Assembly: GCF_935822925.1 (NCBI RefSeq)
Contig: NZ_CAKXZS010000030.1
Location: 62,001 to 126,000 of the forward strand
Source of the DNA: Mesorhizobium ventifaucium
Lineage (GTDB): Bacteria; Pseudomonadota; Alphaproteobacteria; Rhizobiales; Rhizobiaceae
Direction of reading: 5' to 3'
Length of the DNA: 64,000 bases
Every line of letters begins with the position of its first letter. Within the stretch, counting starts at the first letter, position 1. Positions 18,182 to 25,999 of the stretch are shown piece after piece. The translations under genes and the position numbers were made by a program. A model generated the notes under the pieces. That model was not told the origin of the DNA and did no database searches. It was given only the letters and a program-made list of their open reading frames with translations.

Positions 18182-19408
18182 TCACATGACAGAGGTGGCG
18201 AGGTCGCCATCATAGGCGGCCTGGATCAGGCCCCGCATGGCTGCCAGGTCGAATGGACGCGGATTGTTCTTGATGAGACGGTCAATGCCAAGCGCCTGTT
18301 CGGCCGTCCAATCGAGCTTGTCGGCGGGAAGCCCGAGCCTGGCCAGCGAAGGCGTGATGCCGATCGCTGCAAACAGCCGGCCGATCTCGTCGATCGTTGC
18401 GTCGGCCATCTCACCGGAACTCCGGTCGCTGCCGTCGAGATCAAGGGCAAGGCCGATCTCGGCCATCTCGGCGGCCGCGGCGGCCCGGTTGTACTTCATG
18501 ACATATGGCAGCATGGTGGCGACACCCAGCCCGTGAGCGGTGTGGGTGAGGGCGCCGACCGGATATTGCACCGCGTGCGCCGCCGCCGTGCCGGCCGTCC
18601 CGAACGCACAGCCGGCTGCAAGCGCGCCCATCATCACATCGGCGCGAGCGTCCTCGTCGGCGGGGTCGCGGTAGGCCTTCTCGAGACTGCGGCCAAGCAG
18701 CTTGATCGCGAGCAGCGCAAAATGATCGGTCAGCGCGCTCTTGCCGATGAAGACATGTTGTTGCGGCAGGCCGGGGTCGGTGCCGCGCCTGACGGCGGTA
18801 AAAGCCTCGATCGCATGGGTCAGCGCGTCTGCGCCCGCGATCGCCGTCAGCCCCGGGGGACATGTCATCGTCAGTTCCGGGTCGCAGATGGCGGCTGCCG
18901 CGATCAGATGTGGGCTGGAGATGCCTACCTTCATGGTGCGATCCGGATCGGAGATCACCGCGACAGGGGTCACTTCCGAGCCGGTGCCGGCTGTCGTTGG
19001 CACCAAGATCAGCGGCAGCGTCGGACCGGGCACCTTGAACTCGCCGTAGTAGTCCTGGAGCAGGCCGCCGTGACTGATGAGCAACGCGGCGCATTTGGCC
19101 ATGTCGAGACAACTGCCGCCGCCGATGCCGATCACCATGTCGGGCGCAAAATCCCGCGCCTCCTCGACGCAGACAGCAACCGAGTCGCGTGGCACATCGG
19201 GCTGCACACGGTCGTGCACCAGCACATCGATCGATGCGCCCTCGAGCGTCGCGATGATCTCTGCGAAGGCGACGGTTGCGGCAAATCGCTCGTCCGTGCA
19301 GACAAGAGCCCGACGGCCGAGCCTTGCCGCAACGGTTGCAATGACATGGCGCTGGCCCTTCCCGAAGAGGATGTCACGCGGCAGCCTTATTGCAGCGAAA
19401 AGGCTCAT
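18182..19408 (-). CDS. Iron-containing alcohol dehydrogenase
   Basis: This 408-residue protein belongs to the group III metal-dependent alcohol dehydrogenase family. It has the NAD-binding GGGSCLDMAK, the TTAGTGSEVTPVAVI segment and the conserved histidines of the metal site (DALTHAIEA, AHAVQYPVG, THTAHGLGVATMLP). ATG 19408 is preceded by AAGGGA; the frame upstream to 19567 is not used. Family members include 4-hydroxybutyrate dehydrogenase and lactaldehyde reductase. First gene of the leftward operon, divergent from the GntR gene. Confidence 0.9.
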   Translation of the reverse strand: MSLFAAIRLPRDILFGKGQRHVIATVAARLGRRALVCTDERFAATVAFAEIIATLEGASIDVLVHDRVQPDVPRDSVAVCVEEARDFAPDMVIGIGGGSCLDMAKCAALLISHGGLLQDYYGEFKVPGPTLPLILVPTTAGTGSEVTPVAVISDPDRTMKVGISSPHLIAAAAICDPELTMTCPPGLTAIAGADALTHAIEAFTAVRRGTDPGLPQQHVFIGKSALTDHFALLAIKLLGRSLEKAYRDPADEDARADVMMGALAAGCAFGTAGTAAAHAVQYPVGALTHTAHGLGVATMLPYVMKYNRAAAAAEMAEIGLALDLDGSDRSSGEMADATIDEIGRLFAAIGITPSLARLGLPADKLDWTAEQALGIDRLIKNNPRPFDLAAMRGLIQAAYDGDLATSVM

Positions 19409-19480
19409 GTTCTGTGTCCCTTCGATGATGTGGAAGGCGAAAGTTCGTCGAACTCGGCCCAAAAAATATCCTCTATTAAA

Positions 19481-19504
19481 TCGTATAGGATATAGGATTG
19501 TATT
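19481..19504. promoter_or_regulatory. Candidate GntR operator with a TATAGGA direct repeat
   Basis: In the 140-bp divergent region, an AT-rich block (ATCGTATAGGATATAGGATT) carries TATAGGA twice in tandem, unlike the GC-rich surroundings. It lies between the alcohol dehydrogenase and regulator starts, where a FadR-type repressor would bind and where promoter -10 elements would also be. The assignment is positional only. Confidence 0.3.
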
Positions 19505-19548
19505 GAGCGAAGCATCGTGATAGCCAGTGGTCCTGTCAAGAGGCAAAG

Positions 19549-20250
19549 ATGCAGGCCACGAACGCAAGCCGTGCCCGAGAAGCCGACCCCGCCAGCGGGC
19601 GCATCCAGCGATCCAACAGCCTCGTGGAGGACGTCTATGAAGCGATCTTCGCGCAACTCATGTCGCTGAAGATCGCGCCTGGCTCACGGATCACCGTCGA
19701 CAGCCTGGTCAAGGAACTCGAAGTATCCCACACGCCAATCCGTGAAGCGCTTGGCCGCCTCGAAGGCGAAGGCCTTGTGCTGAAGACACATTTGATCGGC
19801 TACCGTGCCGCGCCGCAGATAACCAGGCGCCGATTTGACGAACTCTATGAGCTTCGCCTGCTGCTCGAGCCGCATGCGGCGGCCAAAGCAGCCGCATTGA
19901 TGGATGAGACGAAACTTGCAGTGCTTGAGGAGTCCGCAGGGGGCATGGCGCGCCGCGAAGGCAAGGATGAACGCCTGCGTTACTCCAATTTCGCGCGGCA
20001 GGACGCCATTTTCCACGACAGGATCATGGAATTTGCAAACAATGATCTCGTGCGCGAGACTCTCGCGTTCCAGCACACGCACTTCCACATCTTCCGCCTG
20101 ATGTTCCATTCGCGCGTTACCGAGGAAGCGCTCGACGAGCATCAGGCCATCCTGGCCGCCTTCGCTGCCTGCGACCCCGCTGCGGCGGAACAGGCGATGC
20201 GCCGTCATATCGAGCATTCCCGTGATCGTTTGCTGCCGGCGTTCGATTGA
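19549..20250 (+). CDS. GntR-family regulator with FCD domain (FadR subfamily)
   Basis: This 233-residue protein has a winged helix N-terminus (SLVKELEVSHTPIREALGRLEGEGLV, about 47-72) and an FCD effector domain. The FCD domain has conserved metal/ligand histidines and acids (RQDAIFHDRIME, and HEAIL-like DEHQAILAAFAACDP). It is transcribed away from the alcohol/aldehyde dehydrogenase operon and probably represses it; FCD domains bind small carboxylic acids. ATG 19549 has GAGG upstream. Confidence 0.9.
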   Translation: MQATNASRAREADPASGRIQRSNSLVEDVYEAIFAQLMSLKIAPGSRITVDSLVKELEVSHTPIREALGRLEGEGLVLKTHLIGYRAAPQITRRRFDELYELRLLLEPHAAAKAAALMDETKLAVLEESAGGMARREGKDERLRYSNFARQDAIFHDRIMEFANNDLVRETLAFQHTHFHIFRLMFHSRVTEEALDEHQAILAAFAACDPAAAEQAMRRHIEHSRDRLLPAFD

Positions 20251-20390
20251 GGCTGGCACGATGTTCGTCACCGTCGGCAGCGGCGCCGTCAAGCTGAATG
20301 CACCGTTGATCAACGCAAGCAAACGCCGGGGACATCCCGGATTGCGCTTTCTGAGACCCGCGCCGCCGGGCGAGCGCAATGCCCGCCCGC

Positions 20391-20423
20391 CTTCCATTCA
20401 CAAAACCCTTCCATTCACAAAAC
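20391..20423. repeat. 16-bp tandem direct repeat upstream of the DJ-1/PfpI gene
   Basis: CTTCCATTCACAAAAC occurs at 20391-20406 and again at 20408-20423, exact copies separated by one base. It ends 12 bp before the DJ-1/PfpI start codon. It could be a regulator site pair in the leader or a replication-slippage product. Confidence 0.75.
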
Positions 20424-20435
20424 GAGGAACCGACC

Positions 20436-21029
20436 ATGCCAGGCAAGAAAATACTGATGTTGACCGGTGAGTTTACCGAAGAATACGAGATCTTCGTCTA
20501 TCAGCAGGCGATGGAGGCCGTCGGCCACATCGTCCACGTTGTCTGTCCTGACAAGAACGCTGGAGACCTGATCAAGACGTCGCTTCACGATTTCGAAGGT
20601 GACCAGACCTACACCGAAAAGCCCGGCCACAATGCCTTGCTGAACAAGACCTTTTCGGAGGCGGAAAGACAGCTCGACCAGTATCATGCCGTATATTGCG
20701 CGGGCGGCCGTGGCCCCGAGTACATCCGCACGGACAAGCGCGTGCAGGCGATGGTCCGCCATTTCCACGAAAACGAGAAGCCGATCTTTACGATCTGCCA
20801 TGGCGTCCAGATCCTGATCGCGGTCGACGGCGTCGTGCGTGGCAGGAAAGTCGGTGCGCTGGCTGCCTGCGAGCCTGAAGTGACGCTGGCCGGTGGAACC
20901 TATATCGACCTGTCCCCGACTGAGGCCTATGTCGACGGCACGATGGTCTCGGCAAAGGGCTGGACCGCACTAGCCGCGTTCATCCGCGAGTGCCTGAAGG
21001 TGCTGGGAACGGAAATCCGCCACAGCTGA
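20436..21029 (+). CDS. DJ-1/PfpI family protein
   Basis: This 197-residue protein has a flavodoxin-like fold. The nucleophilic elbow is TICHGVQIL with the reactive Cys followed by His, and the acidic partner lies in FTEEYE near residue 15. Family members are glyoxalases, deglycases or cysteine hydrolases acting on carbonyl-damaged molecules. ATG 20436 follows a GAGG-like site; a frame extension to 20379 would run through the tandem repeat and is not used. It stands alone between the GntR gene and the convergent kinase gene, so its role is unclear. Confidence 0.85.
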   Translation: MPGKKILMLTGEFTEEYEIFVYQQAMEAVGHIVHVVCPDKNAGDLIKTSLHDFEGDQTYTEKPGHNALLNKTFSEAERQLDQYHAVYCAGGRGPEYIRTDKRVQAMVRHFHENEKPIFTICHGVQILIAVDGVVRGRKVGALAACEPEVTLAGGTYIDLSPTEAYVDGTMVSAKGWTALAAFIRECLKVLGTEIRHS

Positions 21030-21040
21030 AGTCAATCGTC

Positions 21041-21066
21041 CGATGCATTCCAGACGGGATGCATCG
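21041..21066. terminator. Candidate bidirectional terminator hairpin
   Basis: CGATGCATTCC and GGGATGCATCG form an 11-bp stem (one G-U pair) with an AGAC loop. It sits between the converging DJ-1 and sugar kinase genes. There is no U-tract on either side, so it may only be a 3'-end stabiliser. Confidence 0.45.
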
Positions 21067-21116
21067 TGATTGCCAGGTCTGTCGCTACAGGCAGGGCTCG
21101 GCAGGCCTGAGATGCA

Positions 21117-22640
21117 TCACGGCTGCGTCGGGCGCGTGGCGGCCGCCAGTGCGTCGATGTCGTCGTAGAGCGCCTGGCTGTGGTAGTAGAGCTGGTCGAA
21201 AACCGGTTGGGTGCGCCTGTAGGTCTCGGCCCATGTGGGGTCCGGCAGGATTTCGGCGCCGTAGCTCACGAATCGCTCGGCCGCCTGTTCGACGCGCGAG
21301 AAGCGGCCCGTCGCCGTCGCGGCCATCGCGGCACAGCCGACAATGCCGCATTCGGGCTCCCGCGGGACCAGGATCGGAATGTTGAAGGCACTCGCCTTGA
21401 TTTTCAGCCAGAGTTCGGTGCGCGCCCCGCCACCGGCGGCGATGACGCGCTCCAGCGGCTTGTTCGATGCGTGTTCCATGATGCGGATGTGGCGCGTCAT
21501 GGCAAAGGCGATGCCTTCCAGGATCGAGCGGTGCAGATGCTCCATGCCATGCGCGGCGCCCAGTCCGAAGAACTGTGCGCGGGCGTTGCGATGGGGCCCC
21601 AGACGCTCGCCGGTGAGAAAGGGCATGAAGAGCAGCGCGTCGCAACCGGCCGGCGCCTCGGCGGCGCGGGCGACGATCTCGTCGTAGGACAGCGCGTTGC
21701 CGTGGAAGGCACGGCGTGCCCAGCGCATGCCGTCGCCGCCGGTCTCCAGCAGCACGAATTGCGCCCAGTTGCCTTCGACCGTCGCAACGTTGGAGATTTC
21801 CGGGTCAAGCAGCGGCTTCTCCGCGATAACAGTGATGATGGCGCCCGTGCCGGTGCTGTCGGAACCCATTCCCGGGCGACAGGCGCCTGAGCCGAGCAGT
21901 GCCACCGGATAGTCGGCGCCACCGACCAGCACGGGAGTTCCAAAGCGCAGGCCGGTGTCGAGCGCCGCCTGTTCGGTGACGTGGCCGACGACATCCAGCG
22001 GGTTGCGGATCGGCGGCAGCTTGGCGGCGTCCAGACCCATGCGCTCGATCATCACCGGCGACCAGTCGAGCCGCAGTGGGTTCATCAGGAAGCTGCAGGA
22101 CGCGTCGCCTGTATCCATAGCGATCTCGCCGGTCAACCGGTAGTTGATGTAATCCTTCGGCATGATGGCGACTGCGCTGCGGGCGTATGCGGCGGGATCG
22201 TTGTCTCGGACCCATTGCAGTTTGAAGCCCGGCCATGCGGGAGTCGGGGTGTTGCCGCTTTCGGGCAGGTAGCTGTCCGGCTCGTTCGCTTGCTCGAAGT
22301 GACGGACGTGATCGATGGTGCGCTTGTCGTTCCAGAGCGGTGCCGTCTCGCGTGTCAGCGCTCCGTGCGCGTCGAGCAGGACCAGCCCATGCATCTGCCC
22401 GCAGACGCAGATGGCGGAGATGTTTTCGCGGGCGCCGTCGACGCGGTCCAGCACCGTCTTGACGCTGGCTCGCGCACCCTCCCACCAGTCGAGCGGCCGC
22501 TGTTCGGCCCAGCCGAATTCCGGCACGATCTGGTCGTGCTCTCGCGACGCAAGCTCGAGGATCTTGCCGGTGACATCGATCAGTGCGGCGCGGACGCTGC
22601 CGGTGCCGACATCGATGGCGAGGAAAAGTTCGCCGCTCAT
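21117..22640 (-). CDS. FGGY-family carbohydrate kinase, xylulokinase-like
   Basis: This 507-residue sugar kinase starts FLAIDVGTGSVRAALID (phosphate-binding loop), has GQMHGLVLLD and LWNDKRT for substrate recognition, a catalytic Asp region MDTGDASCSF, and ATP-site glycines in RVIAAGGGARTELW. The closest functional label is D-xylulose kinase, but FGGY members phosphorylate many ketoses and polyols. It is the third gene of a leftward set with the AroE-like dehydrogenase and the cupin isomerase, facing the HPS/PHI/transporter genes. The true substrate may be an unusual ketose or cyclitol. Confidence 0.85.
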   Translation of the reverse strand: MSGELFLAIDVGTGSVRAALIDVTGKILELASREHDQIVPEFGWAEQRPLDWWEGARASVKTVLDRVDGARENISAICVCGQMHGLVLLDAHGALTRETAPLWNDKRTIDHVRHFEQANEPDSYLPESGNTPTPAWPGFKLQWVRDNDPAAYARSAVAIMPKDYINYRLTGEIAMDTGDASCSFLMNPLRLDWSPVMIERMGLDAAKLPPIRNPLDVVGHVTEQAALDTGLRFGTPVLVGGADYPVALLGSGACRPGMGSDSTGTGAIITVIAEKPLLDPEISNVATVEGNWAQFVLLETGGDGMRWARRAFHGNALSYDEIVARAAEAPAGCDALLFMPFLTGERLGPHRNARAQFFGLGAAHGMEHLHRSILEGIAFAMTRHIRIMEHASNKPLERVIAAGGGARTELWLKIKASAFNIPILVPREPECGIVGCAAMAATATGRFSRVEQAAERFVSYGAEILPDPTWAETYRRTQPVFDQLYYHSQALYDDIDALAAATRPTQP

Positions 22641-22722
22641 TTCGGGAGAGTCCTGAGATGGGCAAACATGTGATCCTCTGTCTATCGGTCAAAGCGAGCA
22701 CGGCGTGACGAGACCCACGGCA

Positions 22723-23691
22723 TCAGCCTTTCGCCGCTTCGATGGCGATGCGCGACATTTCGTCGAAATCCGGCCCCGACACCGGGATCGCGATGTCGAA
22801 GACCTCTGCGATCACCTGCGTCCAGCCATGCAGGAAATATGTCCAACCGTCCTCGATCTGCAACTGCTGTCGGGCCTGCTGCCGCCTGGCCTGGTCGAGG
22901 AAGATCAGGTCGCCGCGATAATTGAGATCCCAGGCGATGCCGCGCTTGGGGAACACGCCGCCATCGGTGATCGGCGAGCCAGGCGCGTCCTTGCCAAGTC
23001 CGGTCGCGTTGATCACCAGCGAGCCGGGTTTCAGCGCCGCCAACGTCTCATCATTGAGCTCGGGCCGGTCTGCCAGGACATATTCGATCTCGACCGTCGA
23101 CATCATGTCTTTGTGGATGCGCTCGATTTCATCGAGACGCGGCTGCCAACGGTCTGTGACAATGATGCGCGAAGGCAAGTCGGGGCCACGTTGCTTGCGC
23201 ACCAGGTGCCAGGTGATCGCTATCGTCGATCCGCCGGCGCCCATCGACAGGACTTCCGCGCCGGTGTCCGCAAAATATCCCGCCGGAATGGAACCGTCTA
23301 TCGCAAGGCCGGAAGAGATCGGATCCTTGGCATGGCAGATCAGTTTGCCGCCCCGCTTCGACAGGCAGCTGGTCTCGTGCATCAGGCGGGCGTGCGGATC
23401 GACCACGTCGAACAGGTCGCGCGCTGCATTGAAAAGATCGATCTTGTGCGTGGTGACGAGCGCGCCAAGCGACAGCGGGTCGGATTTTATGAAGGAGACG
23501 ACCTCACGATAGGCGTCCGGATCGGCATGGAGTGGAAAGTCGATGCCCCTGAGAACCGCACCCTTGAGAACCGCATCCTTCAGCCCGAGGTGGCGCGCCC
23601 ATGCAGGGAAAACCCGCATGATCGAGCTGCTCGTCGTCGTGACGCCGATAAAGTAGAATGTCGGCTGGGTGGCCGGCCGATAGCGGCTCAT
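22723..23691 (-). CDS. Shikimate/quinate dehydrogenase-like (AroE fold) oxidoreductase
   Basis: This 322-residue protein has the AroE architecture. The N-terminal substrate domain has catalytic Lys in LVTTHKIDLF. The NAD(P) domain has SMGAGGSTIA, and then NATGLGKDAPGSPI. It is longer than housekeeping AroE (about 270-280). It sits between a sugar kinase and a cupin isomerase, so it more likely oxidises a sugar-related polyol or cyclitol than shikimate. ATG 23691 has GGGAG upstream; the frame extension to 23793 would overlap the isomerase gene. An imperfect 15-bp tandem duplication at 23550-23579 encodes AVLKG/AVLRG. Confidence 0.82.
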   Translation of the reverse strand: MSRYRPATQPTFYFIGVTTTSSSIMRVFPAWARHLGLKDAVLKGAVLRGIDFPLHADPDAYREVVSFIKSDPLSLGALVTTHKIDLFNAARDLFDVVDPHARLMHETSCLSKRGGKLICHAKDPISSGLAIDGSIPAGYFADTGAEVLSMGAGGSTIAITWHLVRKQRGPDLPSRIIVTDRWQPRLDEIERIHKDMMSTVEIEYVLADRPELNDETLAALKPGSLVINATGLGKDAPGSPITDGGVFPKRGIAWDLNYRGDLIFLDQARRQQARQQLQIEDGWTYFLHGWTQVIAEVFDIAIPVSGPDFDEMSRIAIEAAKG

Positions 23692-23764
23692 TCGCCATTC
23701 TCCCGGATTTTCTCCGCGCGCAGTGCAGCACTGCGACGTGAAGCAGCGATCTCGAAGCGAGCGT

Positions 23765-24403
23765 TCATGCCGGCACCGTGCCGGATTGCCCATAGAGGGC
23801 GGAGATCAGCTTCGCGTCACGCGGTCGCCAATCCGGGTTGTCGACTTGCCTCCAGCCTCCATCGCCGGCGACCACGCGCGAGCGCATGCCTCCCGATCTC
23901 GCGATGATCTCGTAGTCCTGCCCTGAATCGGCGGGGTAACAGAACAGCATCACCAGATCGTCGTCTCCGACATTGATCGAGCGGTGGATCCAGAACGGCG
24001 GAACGTAACAGACGGTCTGGGCATCGATCGGCAGGATGCGAACCTCGCCTTCCGGCGACTCCATCAGCATGAGACCGTGCCCTTTCTGGCCATAGTAGAT
24101 CTCGGGCCGGTCGGCCCGCCTGTGGATATGACCGCGGGTCATGAAATACTCGACGCCGACCTTGCCGGGCGCCATGTGAGTGACGCCGAAAATCAGGTCG
24201 CCCGACTGCTCGGTCGGCCGGAACTCGGAGACTTCGTAGGCGATGCGTTCGCCCCATGTCGCGCGCATGGCTTCGAACGCTGCGGCGTCAGCATAGAGCC
24301 CGTCCAGATCGCGGAAGCGCTTCTGGTAGCTGCCGGTTGCATTTGCCATCGCACCAGTCGGCAGGTCGACCTTGCATCCAATGGGCTCGAACAATCTCGT
24401 CAA
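23765..24403 (-). CDS. Cupin-type glucose-6-phosphate isomerase family protein
   Basis: This 212-residue protein matches the archaeal-type cupin phosphoglucose isomerase family: GHIHRRADRPEIYYGQKGHG gives the metal-binding His/His/Glu set, and VPPFWIHRSINVG gives the last His. Bacterial homologues often sit in sugar or polyol loci and may isomerise other aldose/ketose phosphates. The start appears to be TTG 24403, which has GAGG seven bases upstream. An ATG at 24349 lacks a ribosome binding site. First gene of the leftward set. Confidence 0.83.
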   Translation of the reverse strand: MTRLFEPIGCKVDLPTGAMANATGSYQKRFRDLDGLYADAAAFEAMRATWGERIAYEVSEFRPTEQSGDLIFGVTHMAPGKVGVEYFMTRGHIHRRADRPEIYYGQKGHGLMLMESPEGEVRILPIDAQTVCYVPPFWIHRSINVGDDDLVMLFCYPADSGQDYEIIARSGGMRSRVVAGDGGWRQVDNPDWRPRDAKLISALYGQSGTVPA

Positions 24404-24625
24404 AGGACTACCTCATATTGCATTGCAGGTGGCGTCGGCGCTGATCTGGCCCGCACCTCCTGCTTTCGACAAGAACCACACTTGCTTTGCGGGGTACGAT
24501 TTGCTCTCCCTATGCAGACCAGCCTGGAGGTTGCTGGATTATGGCAGATTTCGACTACGAAGCACACGACAGTGGGTTTGGCGGCATGCCGCATCCGCTG
24601 TCTTAAGCAATCCAGGAGAGCCGCC
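24404..24625. promoter_or_regulatory. Divergent control region of the sugar locus
   Basis: This 222-bp region lies between the cupin isomerase and HPS genes and must hold both promoters. A 12-bp perfect palindrome, GCGGCATGCCGC, lies at 24581-24592, 33 bp before the HPS start. No regulator gene is adjacent, so the operator role is only a suggestion. Confidence 0.35.
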
Positions 24626-25285
24626 TTGCTCCTCCAAGTCGCCTTCGACAAGCCTGAACACCTGGCTCTGCTCGCGCAGATGAAGGCGTTCGCCGACATT
24701 ATCGAGATCGGCACGCCATTGCTGAAACGCCTCGGCCTCTCGGCCATCACCACGGCGCGCGAGCTCTGCCCTGAAGTCATGGTGTTGGCTGATACCAAAA
24801 CCGTCGACGGCGGCCAGTTCGAGGCTGATATGGTATTCGGCGCCGGTGCCGCGTTCATGACGGTGCTGTCGTGTGCTTCGTCCGCCACGCATGAGGCGGT
24901 CGGAAAACGTGCCGCCGCCTTCGGCGCGACGGTCGCCGTCGACACCGTCACCGAGGCGGGCAAGAAAGAATTGCTTCCCTTGAATGCTGTCTTCCCCGAA
25001 AGCTTCGGCTATGTCGCGGTCCACTCGCCAACCGATCCGCGGCTGGCAGGCAACATTTCCACGTCACATATCGAGGCCGTCAGAAAGATGCATGATCGCG
25101 GCTTTCTGGTTTCGCTCGCCGGCGGGATCGGCCCCGACACGCTGGAAGCGGTGATCGCAGTCGAGCCGGAAATCCTTGTGGTTGGCAGCGCCATTACAGA
25201 ATCCGCAAGCCCGAAAGAGGTAGCACGATGGATTCGCGACAGATTGCCCAATCCAGGCCGTGGCTGGCCGTGGGACAGGAGATAA
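24626..25285 (+). CDS. hxlA: 3-hexulose-6-phosphate synthase (orotidine-decarboxylase/HUMPS superfamily)
   Basis: This 219-residue protein aligns well with HPS. It has Asp 8, Glu 27 (IIEIGTPL), the metal and catalytic cluster ADTKTVDGGQFEAD (Asp 56, Lys 58, Asp 61), His 133 (VAVHSP) and the phosphate-binding LAGGIGPDT. HPS condenses formaldehyde with ribulose 5-phosphate or does the reverse. A keto-gulonate-phosphate decarboxylase activity is possible in this superfamily, but the adjacent isomerase argues for HPS. TTG 24626 is preceded by AGGAGA. It overlaps the next gene by 58 bp. Confidence 0.82.
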   Translation: MLLQVAFDKPEHLALLAQMKAFADIIEIGTPLLKRLGLSAITTARELCPEVMVLADTKTVDGGQFEADMVFGAGAAFMTVLSCASSATHEAVGKRAAAFGATVAVDTVTEAGKKELLPLNAVFPESFGYVAVHSPTDPRLAGNISTSHIEAVRKMHDRGFLVSLAGGIGPDTLEAVIAVEPEILVVGSAITESASPKEVARWIRDRLPNPGRGWPWDRR

Positions 25286-25776
25286 CCGACCTTCTTGGCC
25301 GGATCGACGCCGACGCCTTTGCAAGGCTGGTGCAGGCGTTCGATGACCCTGATCAGCGATGGTTCTTTTCCGGGCAGGGACGCTCCGGCCTTGTCGCGCA
25401 GATGGGTGCGATGCGCCTCATGCATCTTGGCCGAGCGGTGCATTTCGTCGGTGAGGCATCGGCGCCATCGATCCGCAGGGGCGATGCGCTGCTGATCATC
25501 TCCGGCTCCGGGGAAACGCCGGTCAGTACAGGCTTTGCCCGCATCGCCAAGGCGGAGGGGGCCAAGGTCGTTACGCTGACGCATAAGCCAGCCGGGATCC
25601 TGGCCGGCATTGCCGATGTCACGCTGCACGTCCCCGTCGAGAAATCGCAACAGTTTGGCGGCAGCTTGTTCGAACAATGCTGCCTGATCCTGCTCGACAG
25701 CATTGTGCTCTTCATGGCGCAGCAGATAGCCGACGCGCACAGACTGATGTTGCACCGCCACACCAACTTGCAGTGA
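25228..25776 (+). CDS. hxlB: 6-phospho-3-hexuloisomerase, SIS domain
   Basis: This 182-residue single SIS-domain protein interconverts arabino-3-hexulose 6-phosphate and fructose 6-phosphate. Visible elements are SGQGRSGLVAQMGAMRLMHLG (phosphate site), ISGSGETPVS and EKSQQFGGSLFEQC with the catalytic Glu. Its start lies inside the end of the synthase gene (58-bp overlap), so the two are translationally linked, as in known HPS-PHI pairs. The sugar-importer genes follow on the same strand after 223 bp. Confidence 0.86.
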   Translation: MDSRQIAQSRPWLAVGQEITDLLGRIDADAFARLVQAFDDPDQRWFFSGQGRSGLVAQMGAMRLMHLGRAVHFVGEASAPSIRRGDALLIISGSGETPVSTGFARIAKAEGAKVVTLTHKPAGILAGIADVTLHVPVEKSQQFGGSLFEQCCLILLDSIVLFMAQQIADAHRLMLHRHTNLQ

Positions 25777-25999
25777 CGCCCATGCCGACGGTGGTGAGCA
25801 TCGGTGACGCGGTGCATCAGCCGGGAAGCCCGCTGGGCACCTCATCTTCCGTCGCGGCAAGGCACTGGACTCGCTGCGCGATGCCGATATTGTGCTTGAG
25901 GAGCGTTGGTGCCGTGCTCTGGCGACGGCAGCCGACGGGGAGATACCGGCGGCTTGGTTTTCGCAGGAACAAGTCCCGGTCAACACGGGAGGAAGTCTG

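Noticed and set aside
16562..19495. Very long plus-strand open frame (977 codons) opposite the aldehyde and alcohol dehydrogenase genes
   Set aside because: It is the antisense of two recognisable enzymes; high GC keeps the frame free of stops. The translation is rich in Arg, His and Gly with no domain.
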